Below, in pieces: positions 1 to 6,518 of a stretch of 7,540 bases of DNA (the first letter of the stretch is position 1; every line of letters starts with the position of its first letter). Made by a program: the position numbers and the translations under genes. The notes under the pieces were generated by a model. The model was not told the DNA's origin, did not search any database, and saw nothing but the letters and a program-made list of their open reading frames with translations. The stretch is from positions 1 through 7,540 of the forward strand of contig DOZA01000383.1 of assembly GCA_003518245.1 (NCBI GenBank). The letters run 5' to 3'. The stretch comes from Bacteroidales bacterium. GTDB taxonomy: Bacteria; Bacteroidota; Bacteroidia; Bacteroidales; VadinHA17.

Positions 1-857
1 TGGTAAAGGGTAAGGGATTTAATGTTTGTGACAATTCGGAATATGTAGGGGGGATAGTTGCAAAAGGCTGTGCAGGATATTCAAGGAAGGATCTGGATAA
101 GCTTACTGATTTTGTTAAAAGACCACAGGTTGGCGCTGGGGGGATGGTTTATGTAAAGTATAATACTGATGGCTCTCTTAAATCATCAGTTGATAAATTT
201 TATGATAACGAGGAACTTAAAAAATGGGCTCAATCAATGGAAGCTGTACCTGGTGACCTTATAATGGTATTATCAGGTGAAAGGTTACATACACTAAATG
301 CACTTTCAGAGCTCAGGATTGAGATGGGTAACAGGTTGAAAATGAGGGATCCCAGTGAGTTCAGGCCTTTGTGGGTTGTGGATTTTCCACTGTTGGAATG
401 GGATGATGAAACACAGAGATATTATGCAATGCACCATCCGTTTACTTCACCAATACCCGAAGACCTGCATTTACTGGCATCAGATCCGGGTAAAGTAAGA
501 GCGAATGCCTATGACCTGGTGGTTAATGGTGTGGAAATAGGGGGAGGATCAATCAGGATACATAAAGCTGAAACACAAAAAAGTATGTTCAGGGCACTTG
601 GCTTTACTGATGAGGAGGCCAAGTCACAGTTCGGATTCCTTATGGATGCTTTCAGGTATGGGGCCCCGCCACATGGTGGCATAGCATTTGGTTTCGACCG
701 ATGGGTGTCACTTTTTGCTGGCTCAGAAACAATCAGGGACTTTATCGCCTTTCCGAAAAACAATGCCGGTAGGGACGTAATGATTAACTCTCCATCAGCA
801 ATTTCGAAGGAGCAATTAGATGAATTGCACCTGGAAATAATAAAAAAGGGAGTATGA
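1..857 (+). CDS. aspS: Aspartyl-tRNA synthetase, C-terminal half (5' end outside the window)
   Basis: This enzyme charges tRNA-Asp with aspartate in the cytoplasm. The frame is open from the left edge (first whole codon at base 3) to TGA at 855-857, giving 284 visible residues against about 580-590 for a whole bacterial AspRS, so the anticodon-binding domain and class II motifs 1 and 2 lie outside. Counting visible residues, roughly 1-110 fit the end of the bacterial GAD insertion domain ([11 protein letters not shown], then [10 protein letters not shown]). HHPFTSP follows at 144-150, IGGGSIRIH at 179-187, and class II motif 3 (GIAFGFDR, with the ATP-binding arginine) at 226-233. The tail [13 protein letters not shown] is typical of AspRS. 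The ATG at 144 is internal, because conserved GAD sequence continues upstream in frame. The gene converges with the minus-strand gene that ends at 895. Whether it is a discriminating or non-discriminating AspRS cannot be judged from this half. Confidence 0.97.
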   Translation, partial: VKGKGFNVCDNSEYVGGIVAKGCAGYSRKDLDKLTDFVKRPQVGAGGMVYVKYNTDGSLKSSVDKFYDNEELKKWAQSMEAVPGDLIMVLSGERLHTLNALSELRIEMGNRLKMRDPSEFRPLWVVDFPLLEWDDETQRYYAMHHPFTSPIPEDLHLLASDPGKVRANAYDLVVNGVEIGGGSIRIHKAETQKSMFRALGFTDEEAKSQFGFLMDAFRYGAPPHGGIAFGFDRWVSLFAGSETIRDFIAFPKNNAGRDVMINSPSAISKEQLDELHLEIIKKGV

Positions 858-868
858 TCTATACTCCC
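842..868 (-). terminator. Intrinsic terminator for the minus-strand barrel gene, overlapping the aspS stop codon
   Basis: On the minus strand a perfect 8-bp stem (GGGAGTAT / ATACTCCC, bases 861-868 with 848-855, 5-base loop) is followed directly by six T (847-842). This is the classic Rho-independent form, placed 27 bases after the stop of the gene at 895-1542. The T-tract and most of one stem arm lie inside the last aspS codons, and the stem covers the first base of the aspS TGA. Read on the plus strand the same hairpin has no T-tract after it (TGTGATAGA follows), so it should work poorly as the aspS terminator. Confidence 0.8.
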
Positions 869-894
869 TGTGATAGAATAAAATATCTGAATTA

Positions 895-1542
895 CTAGAA
901 GGCATATCCAAAACTGAAACCAAATGCTACAGAAGCTGATGTCTTGTTTTCAATATCCAGGTCGAATATATCCTCTGATGCACCATCGAATGTCCATTTC
1001 TGACTCTTCACACCGAGACCTGTAAATACATCAAGGGCAAATCCACCATTCGTTATTAGCTGATAACCAATAATCCCATTAAAATTCATCTTCATCATAT
1101 TAATCTTATCGGACGAGTTATCTTTGCTTGTAATGGAAGCATTGGCATAGGAGAAATGTGGTCCAACATATAATCCTTCAGGAGCCTCAGAGTCCCGGCT
1201 CAGAAAAAACTTATATATTAACTGCCCCCTGTACCCACTGGTTTTGATTCCACTTACATCCTCACCTTCATTGGTAAGTTCATCAAGGTTGAGTAAAAGA
1301 CTTGGCCCCAGGTACGAAGCTCCTATTGTAACAGATTGTTTAGTAAGTGTCTTGGCTTCAAAAAGGACCTTGTATTCTCCCGTTAATGGAAGAATTACAA
1401 CCCAGAATGGTCCCCCAAGGGCAGCGATAGGATTTGTTTTTACAACAAATTGCTGAGAAGAACTTTCATCCTGAGCCATTGTTCTGGAAAAACTGAGCAA
1501 AAGGATAACTACCACCAGTAAAATGTTTCTTAGAACTTTCAT
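895..1542 (-). CDS. Secreted outer-membrane beta-barrel-like protein, function unknown
   Basis: A 215-residue protein with a clear Sec signal peptide: MKVLRN, a hydrophobic stretch at about residues 7-17, and probable cleavage after TMA (residue 23), leaving QDESSS. The mature part of about 190 residues alternates polar and hydrophobic residues and has aromatic-rich segments (GEYKVLFEA, YRGQLIYKFFL, GLYVGPHFSYA, FNGIIGYQL). It ends in ...FGFSFGYAF with a terminal Phe, the usual C-terminal signal for BAM-dependent barrel insertion. The length suits a small, roughly 8-strand barrel. The opening KTNPIAALGGPFWVVILPLTGEY resembles DUF3575-type or OmpW-like Bacteroidota barrel proteins, but I cannot place it firmly in a family. 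There is no strong ribosome-binding site before the ATG, which is usual in this phylum. It lies 147 bases downstream of miaB with its own candidate promoter and terminator, so it is probably monocistronic. Transport or structural role is unknown. Confidence 0.85.
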   Translation of the reverse strand: MKVLRNILLVVVILLLSFSRTMAQDESSSQQFVVKTNPIAALGGPFWVVILPLTGEYKVLFEAKTLTKQSVTIGASYLGPSLLLNLDELTNEGEDVSGIKTSGYRGQLIYKFFLSRDSEAPEGLYVGPHFSYANASITSKDNSSDKINMMKMNFNGIIGYQLITNGGFALDVFTGLGVKSQKWTFDGASEDIFDLDIENKTSASVAFGFSFGYAF

Positions 1543-1579
1543 AATTTCTTTAATTGATTATTTTTAATATACTTAGTAA

Positions 1580-1587
1580 CAAAAATA
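1580..1587 (-). promoter_or_regulatory. Candidate Bacteroidota -7 element (TATTTTTG) for the barrel gene
   Basis: On the minus strand TATTTTTG matches the Bacteroidota -7 consensus TAnnTTTG and lies 38 bases before the ATG at 1542. No good -33 TTTG is found 19-21 bases further upstream; that position is occupied by a 14-base palindrome. In such AT-rich DNA a chance match is quite possible. Confidence 0.4.
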
Positions 1588-1601
1588 TTAAATTGTTAGA
1601 T

Positions 1602-1615
1602 ATATCCTAGGATAT
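1602..1615. promoter_or_regulatory. Perfect 14-base palindrome, candidate operator
   Basis: ATATCCTAGGATAT reads the same on both strands. It begins 15 bases upstream of the candidate -7 element of the barrel gene, so its centre falls near where the -33 element would sit. That is a sensible place for a dimeric regulator. No second copy was noticed in the window, and no regulator gene is nearby. Confidence 0.35.
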
Positions 1616-1624
1616 GATATGATT

Positions 1625-1648
1625 TTATTAATACACATGAATTAATAA
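1625..1648. other. AT-only hairpin downstream of miaB
   Basis: TTATTAAT (1625-1632) and ATTAATAA (1641-1648) form a perfect 8-bp stem around an 8-base loop, about 40 bases after the miaB stop. With no G-C pair and no T-tract after it on the minus strand, it is a weak terminator candidate at best. It might protect the miaB 3' end, or be chance in AT-rich DNA. Confidence 0.25.
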
Positions 1649-1689
1649 TGCCTGGAAGGAAGAATAATAAGCAGGGATATAAAGAATAA

Positions 1690-3012
1690 TCAGGCTGGTT
1701 TACCAATCAGTGTGGCTGAGGTACAATCTGTGATCCTGATTTTCACATAATCACCAGGCTGGTGTTTGCCGGCCGGGAATACTACTACTTTGTTTTGTGA
1801 GGTTCTTCCGGAGAGATCGTTTGTAGATTTTTTTGAGAAGCCCTCAACAAGCACTTCATATACTTTACCTATATCCTTTTTCTTACTCTTCAGTGATAAT
1901 TTATTTTGCAGTGCTATTATTTCATTCAGGCGTTTTGTCTTTACCTCCCCGGGAACATCATCAGGGTACTTCCTTGCAGCTTTGGTGTCAGGTCTTTCAT
2001 TATACTTGAACATATATGCAAAATCATATTCTGCCCATTCCATAAGGCTAAGGCTATCCTGATGGTCTTTCTCTGTTTCAGTGCAGAAACCTGAAATCAT
2101 ATCGGTTGACAACGAACAGCCTGGAAGTATTTTTCGTATGGCCCTTATCCTGTTCATATACCATTCCCTGTCATACTTCCTGTTCATCAGTTTAAGTATA
2201 CGGCTGCTGCCACTCTGTGCCGGCAGGTGAATATGTTTACATATATTATTATACCGGGCCATTACCTCCAGTACATCATCAGACATATCCTTGGGATGTG
2301 ATGTAGAAAAACGAACTCTTAGCAGGGGATTTACCCTGCCTGTCATTTCCAGTAATTCAGCAAAGCCGGTTTTCTGCCCCTTAGTATCCCATGAATATGA
2401 ATCTACGTTCTGTCCCAGGAGGGTCACTTCCCTGAACCCTTTATCAATCAGGTCCATGATCTCTTTAATGATGGTTTCCGGATCACGGCTGCGTTCGGCT
2501 CCCCTGACATAGGGTACCACACAATAGGTGCACATATTATTGCATCCCCTCATTATTGACACAAATGATGAAACACCATTCCTGTCAAGCCTAAGCGGTG
2601 ATATATCTGCATATGTTTCTTCTCTTGAAAGCAAAACGTTTACCGCTTTATGTCCTTCATATGCTTCACCTATTAATCGCGGAAGATCGCGGTAAGCATC
2701 AGGACCTACAACTATATCAACCATTTTATCTGCTTCCAGAAGCTGTTCCTTAAGCCTTTCGGCCATGCATCCAATTATACCTATTAAGGTGCCCGGTTTT
2801 TTCTGCTTCTGCTGCTTGAACAGGTCCAGGCGGCCCCACACCCTCTGCTCGGCATTATCCCTGACAGAACATGTATTCACAAGTATAAGGTCAGCATCAT
2901 CCATACTGCCAGTTACATTAAATCCTTCATCTTTCAGTATGGATATAACCACTTCGCTGTCAGCCACATTCATCTGACACCCGTATGTCTCTATGTATAA
3001 TTTTCTGGACAT
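1690..3012 (-). CDS. miaB: tRNA-2-methylthio-N6-dimethylallyladenosine synthase (MiaB)
   Basis: This radical-SAM enzyme adds a methylthio group to i6A at position 37 of tRNAs reading U-starting codons. The 440-residue protein has the full family layout. An N-terminal methylthiotransferase domain carries the auxiliary-cluster cysteines C12 (YGCQMN), C48 (NTCSVR) and C82 (GCMAER). A radical-SAM core carries CxxxCxxC in [17 protein letters not shown] (C157, C161, C164), followed by ISGFCTETE and [10 protein letters not shown]-terminal TRAM RNA-binding domain spans about 382-440. The motif set and [10 protein letters not shown] favour MiaB over RimO or MtaB. I start it at the ATG of [15 protein letters not shown]. 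The frame stays open to an ATG at 3156, but those 48 extra codons come from repeat DNA and have no family counterpart. A candidate promoter lies 41 bases upstream. The protein is cytoplasmic and there is no sign of damage. Confidence 0.96.
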   Translation of the reverse strand: MSRKLYIETYGCQMNVADSEVVISILKDEGFNVTGSMDDADLILVNTCSVRDNAEQRVWGRLDLFKQQKQKKPGTLIGIIGCMAERLKEQLLEADKMVDIVVGPDAYRDLPRLIGEAYEGHKAVNVLLSREETYADISPLRLDRNGVSSFVSIMRGCNNMCTYCVVPYVRGAERSRDPETIIKEIMDLIDKGFREVTLLGQNVDSYSWDTKGQKTGFAELLEMTGRVNPLLRVRFSTSHPKDMSDDVLEVMARYNNICKHIHLPAQSGSSRILKLMNRKYDREWYMNRIRAIRKILPGCSLSTDMISGFCTETEKDHQDSLSLMEWAEYDFAYMFKYNERPDTKAARKYPDDVPGEVKTKRLNEIIALQNKLSLKSKKKDIGKVYEVLVEGFSKKSTNDLSGRTSQNKVVVFPAGKHQPGDYVKIRITDCTSATLIGKPA

Positions 3013-3052
3013 CTGATATTTAACCTGGTGAATATAAATTTTGTTCAAGGTG

Positions 3053-3060
3053 CAAAAATA
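3053..3060 (-). promoter_or_regulatory. Candidate Bacteroidota -7 element (TATTTTTG) for miaB
   Basis: The minus strand carries TATTTTTG 41 bases before the miaB ATG, the same octamer at nearly the same spacing as before the barrel gene. The upstream heptamer repeat tract supplies TTTC but no exact TTTG at the usual -33 spacing. If used, this promoter would make transcription of miaB independent of the GH92 gene. Confidence 0.4.
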
Positions 3061-3062
3061 AT

Positions 3063-3135
3063 AAAGACAAACGAGAAACGACGAAAGACGAACAATAAAA
3101 GACAACGGCAAATGACGAAGGACAAAAGACAAAAG
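3063..3135 (+). repeat. Degenerate heptanucleotide tandem array (consensus about GACRAAM)
   Basis: These 73 bases contain only two T on the plus strand (3096 and 3113). They resolve into 7-base units: those starting at 3066, 3073, 3080, 3087, 3101, 3114, 3121 and 3128 open with GAC (GAG at 3073), while the units at 3094 and 3107 are degenerate. The unit at 3101 has lost one base, which shifts the register once. The array fills most of the gap between the GH92 stop and the miaB promoter. A related array in opposite orientation lies upstream of the GH92 gene. No protein is encoded here: the minus-strand reading gives only a Leu/Ser/Phe-rich string. Confidence 0.75.
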
Positions 3136-3142
3136 GGGGACA

Positions 3143-3172
3143 GGTAGAATCGCCATGCCTGGCGTCTATACC
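3143..3172. repeat. Imperfect 30-base palindrome beside the heptamer array
   Basis: The arms GGTAGAATCGCCA and TGGCGTCTATACC pair across a TGCC centre. Of 15 possible base pairs 11 match, including an unbroken 5-bp core CGCCA/TGGCG and the outer GGTA/TACC. It starts 7 bases past the heptamer array and ends 7 bases after the GH92 stop. It is a plausible 3' hairpin for the GH92 transcript, but no T-tract follows directly, so it is not a standard terminator. The form (outer GTAGA/TCTAC-like arms, inner GC-rich core) resembles dispersed palindromic repeats that occur in Bacteroidota intergenic DNA; this comparison is from memory and unchecked. Confidence 0.55.
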
Positions 3173-3179
3173 ACAGTCT

Positions 3180-5480
3180 TTATTCCCCATACATGGAATA
3201 TGGGTATGATTCCGGTTTTACACCCCTTTCCTTATTGGGTTTTTGGGACATTGTGAATATTATTTTGCCTCCTTGTTGGAGATCTTCATGTGTAAAATAA
3301 TTCTTATCCATTTTCTTCCCGTTAAACCTTATATCATCTATATAATATGCATTGCTGTCGTTTCCCTCTGCAATAATTTCAAGGGTGTTGCTCCCAGGCA
3401 TTTCAACAGTCATTTTATCAAACAGGGGGGATCCGATCACGTACTGGTCAGTTCCCGGACATACAGGGTAGAAGCCCATAGCGCTGAAAACGTACCATGC
3501 TGATGTCTGCCCGTTATCTTCATCACCGCAGTAGCCATCGGGTGCATAGTTATAAAGTTTGTTCATTACCTTTCTTGCATGATACTGTGTTTTCCACGGT
3601 GCACCTGCATAATTATACAGGTAAATCATATGTTGAATGGGCTGGTTCCCATGAGCATAATTACCCATTCCCGCTATTTGCATTTCCCGTATCTCATGTA
3701 TGACAATGCCATAATATGAATAATCAAATACTGGAGGTACCTGAAACACCGAATCGAGCTTGGCAATAAAATTTTCATTACCTCCCATAAGGTCCACCAG
3801 ATTGTCTATATCATGAAAGACACTCCATGTATAATGCCAACTGTTACCTTCGGTGAACGCATCGCCCCATTTGTATGGGCTGAATGGAGACTGGAAACTA
3901 CCGTCGTAGTTTCTACCCCTCATCAGTTTTCTCCCGGAATCGAAAACATTCACGTAATTACCAGCCCTGTTTTTATAAACCTCAAGTTCTTCTTCTGGTT
4001 TGCCCAGCTCAAGTCCAAGCTTCCAGATGCAGAAGTCAGCATAGGCATATTCAAGAGTGCGTGCAGTATTTTCACGAATATCCACATCATAAGGTATATA
4101 GCCCAGCTTATTATAATACTCAGCACCATATCTCCCGACCGATTGTACGGGACCGTGGCCTTTAGTATTCTTGATCATTGCTTCGTAAAGCGTTTCTATA
4201 TCATAACCCCTGATACCCTTAAGATAGCTGTCAGCAATAATTGAAGCCGAGTTGGAGCCGATCATACAGTTTCTGTGACCTGGACTGGCCCATTCAGGGA
4301 GCCAGCCACTCTCAAGGTACGTATTTACCAGCCCGCTCATTATATGGCTGTTCACTTCGGGGTACATAAGTGTAAAGAAGGGAAAAACAGCCCTGAATGT
4401 ATCCCAGAAACCATTGTCTGTGAACATATATCCCGGCAGTACCTCACCATTATAAGGACTATAATGAACCATTTTACCTTCAGCGTTTATCTCATAGAAT
4501 TTTCTAGGGAAGAGTAGCAGCCTGTATAGGCATGAATAGAAAGTACGTAACTGCTCATAGTTATCACTCTCAACCTTTATCTTTCCTAGCTCCCTGTTCC
4601 ATATATCCTTTGCTTCATGCATGACTGTATCAAATGACTTTATACCGATCTCATTATTGAGATTTCTCTCAGCCTGTTCAGGGCTGATAAATGATGATGC
4701 TACGCGTGCATGTACAACCTCGTCTTTTTGAGTCCTGAAACCTATTATGGCTCCTGCATGAAAACCTTCAGCCTCATTTTCATTTAACCTCATCTCATTA
4801 TTCAACCAGGTATGGGCATATTCAAACTCCTTATCAAATTCTATTACAAAATAATTATGAAAATTATCAGGCACACCTCCGCTATTGTTCCTGCAATAAC
4901 CAATTATCTTTTTTTCATCAGGTAATATTTTAACCATTGAACCCCTGTAAAAGCCATCGATTATAACCCATGATGAGTCATTCTCAGGGAAGGTAAACCT
5001 GAAAACAGAAGATCTTTCTGTTGGTGTCAGTTCTACATTAATATCATAATCACCCAGGTATACACTGTAATAATAAGGTTTAACAGTTTCTGCCTTATGA
5101 GAGAACCATGACTCGCGTTCGTCCTCATCAAATTTAAGTTTACCTGTTACAGGCATTAATGAAAAAGCAGCATAATCATTGATCCATGGGCTTGGCTGGT
5201 GTGTTTGTTTTATCCCTCTTATCTTGTATGAATCATAAGAATAGGTCCAGCCATTTCCCATTTCTCCTGTCTGTGGGGTCCAGAAATTCATGCCCCATGG
5301 CAGTGCAATGGCAGGGTAGGTATTGCCGTTAGATAATTTAAATTCTGAGTCGGTTCCCATTAAAGGATTAACCATTTCCACGGGCTCGAAAGCTTCATCT
5401 GCCTGGCTGCCTGTACTGCAGGAGCTTATCAGTGCAATATAAAATAATATTATAAAGATGACTGCTAAATTATATTTCAT
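3180..5480 (-). CDS. Family GH92 alpha-mannosidase, lipoprotein
   Basis: A calcium-dependent, inverting exo-alpha-mannosidase of the type that trims mannose from glycans. The 766 residues match the family's usual length. The N-terminus is a type II signal with lipobox ISSC, so C21 is lipidated; the protein sits on the outer membrane, facing either side. The N-terminal beta-sandwich begins at NPLMGTD (38-44) with NTYPAIALPWG (53-63). The helical catalytic domain includes TDNGFWDTFR (354-363), TEGNSWHYTW (543-552) and GDEDNGQTSAWYVFSAMGFYP (652-672). By analogy with characterised GH92 enzymes, E544 is the catalytic acid and D653/D655 the base-side aspartates; all are kept, so activity is expected. 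At 91-110 it has QTHQPSPWINDY where many alpha-1,2-mannosidases have an HTHLSG-type motif, so linkage specificity is open. It lies 57 bases after the UPF0104 gene, probably cotranscribed. No SusC/SusD, sulfatase or other glycosidase gene is in view. Confidence 0.95.
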   Translation of the reverse strand: MKYNLAVIFIILFYIALISSCSTGSQADEAFEPVEMVNPLMGTDSEFKLSNGNTYPAIALPWGMNFWTPQTGEMGNGWTYSYDSYKIRGIKQTHQPSPWINDYAAFSLMPVTGKLKFDEDERESWFSHKAETVKPYYYSVYLGDYDINVELTPTERSSVFRFTFPENDSSWVIIDGFYRGSMVKILPDEKKIIGYCRNNSGGVPDNFHNYFVIEFDKEFEYAHTWLNNEMRLNENEAEGFHAGAIIGFRTQKDEVVHARVASSFISPEQAERNLNNEIGIKSFDTVMHEAKDIWNRELGKIKVESDNYEQLRTFYSCLYRLLLFPRKFYEINAEGKMVHYSPYNGEVLPGYMFTDNGFWDTFRAVFPFFTLMYPEVNSHIMSGLVNTYLESGWLPEWASPGHRNCMIGSNSASIIADSYLKGIRGYDIETLYEAMIKNTKGHGPVQSVGRYGAEYYNKLGYIPYDVDIRENTARTLEYAYADFCIWKLGLELGKPEEELEVYKNRAGNYVNVFDSGRKLMRGRNYDGSFQSPFSPYKWGDAFTEGNSWHYTWSVFHDIDNLVDLMGGNENFIAKLDSVFQVPPVFDYSYYGIVIHEIREMQIAGMGNYAHGNQPIQHMIYLYNYAGAPWKTQYHARKVMNKLYNYAPDGYCGDEDNGQTSAWYVFSAMGFYPVCPGTDQYVIGSPLFDKMTVEMPGSNTLEIIAEGNDSNAYYIDDIRFNGKKMDKNYFTHEDLQQGGKIIFTMSQKPNKERGVKPESYPYSMYGE

Positions 5481-5492
5481 TTTACTAATTAA

Positions 5493-5534
5493 TATTACCG
5501 TTAGTCATTCGTCTTTTGCCGTTGGTCTTTCACC
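5493..5534 (-). repeat. Second heptamer array, inverted relative to the first
   Basis: Read on the minus strand, six consecutive 7-base units begin at 5534, 5527, 5520, 5513, 5506 and 5499. They all start with GAC or the variant GGN, in perfect register. The 27 bases from 5530 down to 5504 match 3098-3123 of the plus strand with one gap and two mismatches, so the two arrays form an inverted pair around the GH92 gene. This array fills almost the whole 57-base gap between the UPF0104 stop and the GH92 ATG, so it would lie in the GH92 5' leader. Confidence 0.7.
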
Positions 5535-5537
5535 TTC

Positions 5538-6518
5538 CTATTCTATTTTTTGCCTTACCAGTTTGAATAAGTTAACTATTATAATTGCCAGCAATCCTCC
5601 AAATATTGTAAACAATACGGTAATTCCATTTACCAGTAAACCATAGGTAATCCCCGTCTCTTCACTCATATTAAAAAGAAGAAATAATTGCAATACAAAA
5701 AAATGAGTTGTACCTATACCCCCGGGGCTGGGAATAGCCCAGCCTATAGTGCCAATAAAAAGTACCACAAAGGCAAAATAAAGGTTCAGGTCTTCAGTTG
5801 AAGGAAGAGCTCTCAGGCAGCAGTAGTTCATCAATACCATCAGGAACCATATTATTATTGTCTGCAGTGTGAATATCCTTGATGATTTGATTCTGAATGT
5901 CTTTTTAACTGTAACCCAGAATTCTCCGATAAACACCCTTATCTTGCTCATGAGCCTGAATCGTCTGAATAGAAAAACAACAAGGGAGAGAAGTATAGCC
6001 GATACAAGTATAATAATAAATATCCTGATAAAATTTTGTTTAAGAGAATCAGCTATGCTTACTGTTGCTGATTTAAGCAGCCGGCCTAGCCTGCCAGACT
6101 CGAGAAGCAATATTATTATAACGGCCAGTACCAAGGTGATAAGGTCATAGATACGTTCTGAAATTACTGTACCAAAACTTTTAGATACAGGTATACCTTC
6201 TGATTTTTGTAGAGATGTGCACCTGATAATCTCACCAAGCTTAGGAGTGAAACTATTTATGAAAAACCCGAGGAGCATTGAATAAGATACATTCTTTATA
6301 CTGGGTGAATCACCGTTATTTTCCATCAGTAATTTCCACCTGTAGGCCCTGAAGAAGAACATAATCAGGAGAAATACAATGCTAAGTATTATCCAGCTGG
6401 ACCGGGCTGTTATGAGGAGGTCGAAGATTTCGTCCAGGGGTTTATTCCTGAGGGTAAGAAAAAGGAAAAAACCTCCTATTATAATTCCTGTTAAAGCATT
6501 AATAATATGTTTCTTCAT
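5538..6518 (-). CDS. Flippase-like integral membrane protein, UPF0104 / LPG-synthase-TM family
   Basis: A 326-residue polytopic inner-membrane protein. Hydrophobic segments lie at about residues 7-23, 41-56, 78-92, 124-140, 163-184, 215-231, 245-262, 268-283 and 292-318. Family signatures are FRAYRWKLLM (56-65), GFFINSFTPKLGEIIR (84-99), ISERIYDL (119-126) and PSPGGIGTTH (263-272). These fit PF03706/COG0392, the membrane part of lysylphosphatidylglycerol synthase, also found alone in AglD-like and putative lipid- or glycolipid-translocating proteins. The soluble aminoacyl-transferase domain of MprF is absent, so it is not an LPG synthase by itself. The ATG at 6518 gives a normal lysine-led first helix; the frame is open for about 50 codons upstream but has no start codon there. 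There is no strong ribosome-binding site. The GH92 gene follows after 57 bases. The substrate is unknown; a glycolipid or polyprenyl-linked sugar would fit the neighbour, but that is inference. Confidence 0.88.
   Translation of the reverse strand: MKKHIINALTGIIIGGFFLFLTLRNKPLDEIFDLLITARSSWIILSIVFLLIMFFFRAYRWKLLMENNGDSPSIKNVSYSMLLGFFINSFTPKLGEIIRCTSLQKSEGIPVSKSFGTVISERIYDLITLVLAVIIILLLESGRLGRLLKSATVSIADSLKQNFIRIFIIILVSAILLSLVVFLFRRFRLMSKIRVFIGEFWVTVKKTFRIKSSRIFTLQTIIIWFLMVLMNYCCLRALPSTEDLNLYFAFVVLFIGTIGWAIPSPGGIGTTHFFVLQLFLLFNMSEETGITYGLLVNGITVLFTIFGGLLAIIIVNLFKLVRQKIE

Noticed and set aside
509..763. 84-codon minus-strand open frame inside aspS
   Set aside because: It is a shadow of the conserved AspRS frame, with no upstream signals of its own.
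848..868. Hairpin as a plus-strand terminator of aspS
   Set aside because: The stem is followed by TGTGATAGAATAAAA with no T-tract on the plus strand; the A-run precedes it. The form fits only the minus strand.
3063..3135. CRISPR array
   Set aside because: The period is only 7 bases with degenerate units; there are no direct repeats of CRISPR length, no unique spacers and no cas genes.
3013..3156. In-frame N-terminal extension giving a 488-residue MiaB
   Set aside because: The added residues come from the heptamer array and palindrome, have no counterpart in the MiaB family, and the conserved start [15 protein letters not shown] has its own ATG at 3012 with a candidate promoter between.
3813..4244. 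143-codon plus-strand open frame inside the GH92 gene
   Set aside because: It lies wholly antisense to well-conserved GH92 catalytic sequence and has no plausible protein features.
3180..5480. Complete polysaccharide-utilisation locus around the GH92 gene
   Set aside because: No SusC-like transporter, SusD-like lipoprotein, sulfatase, second glycosidase or sensor gene is present within the window.
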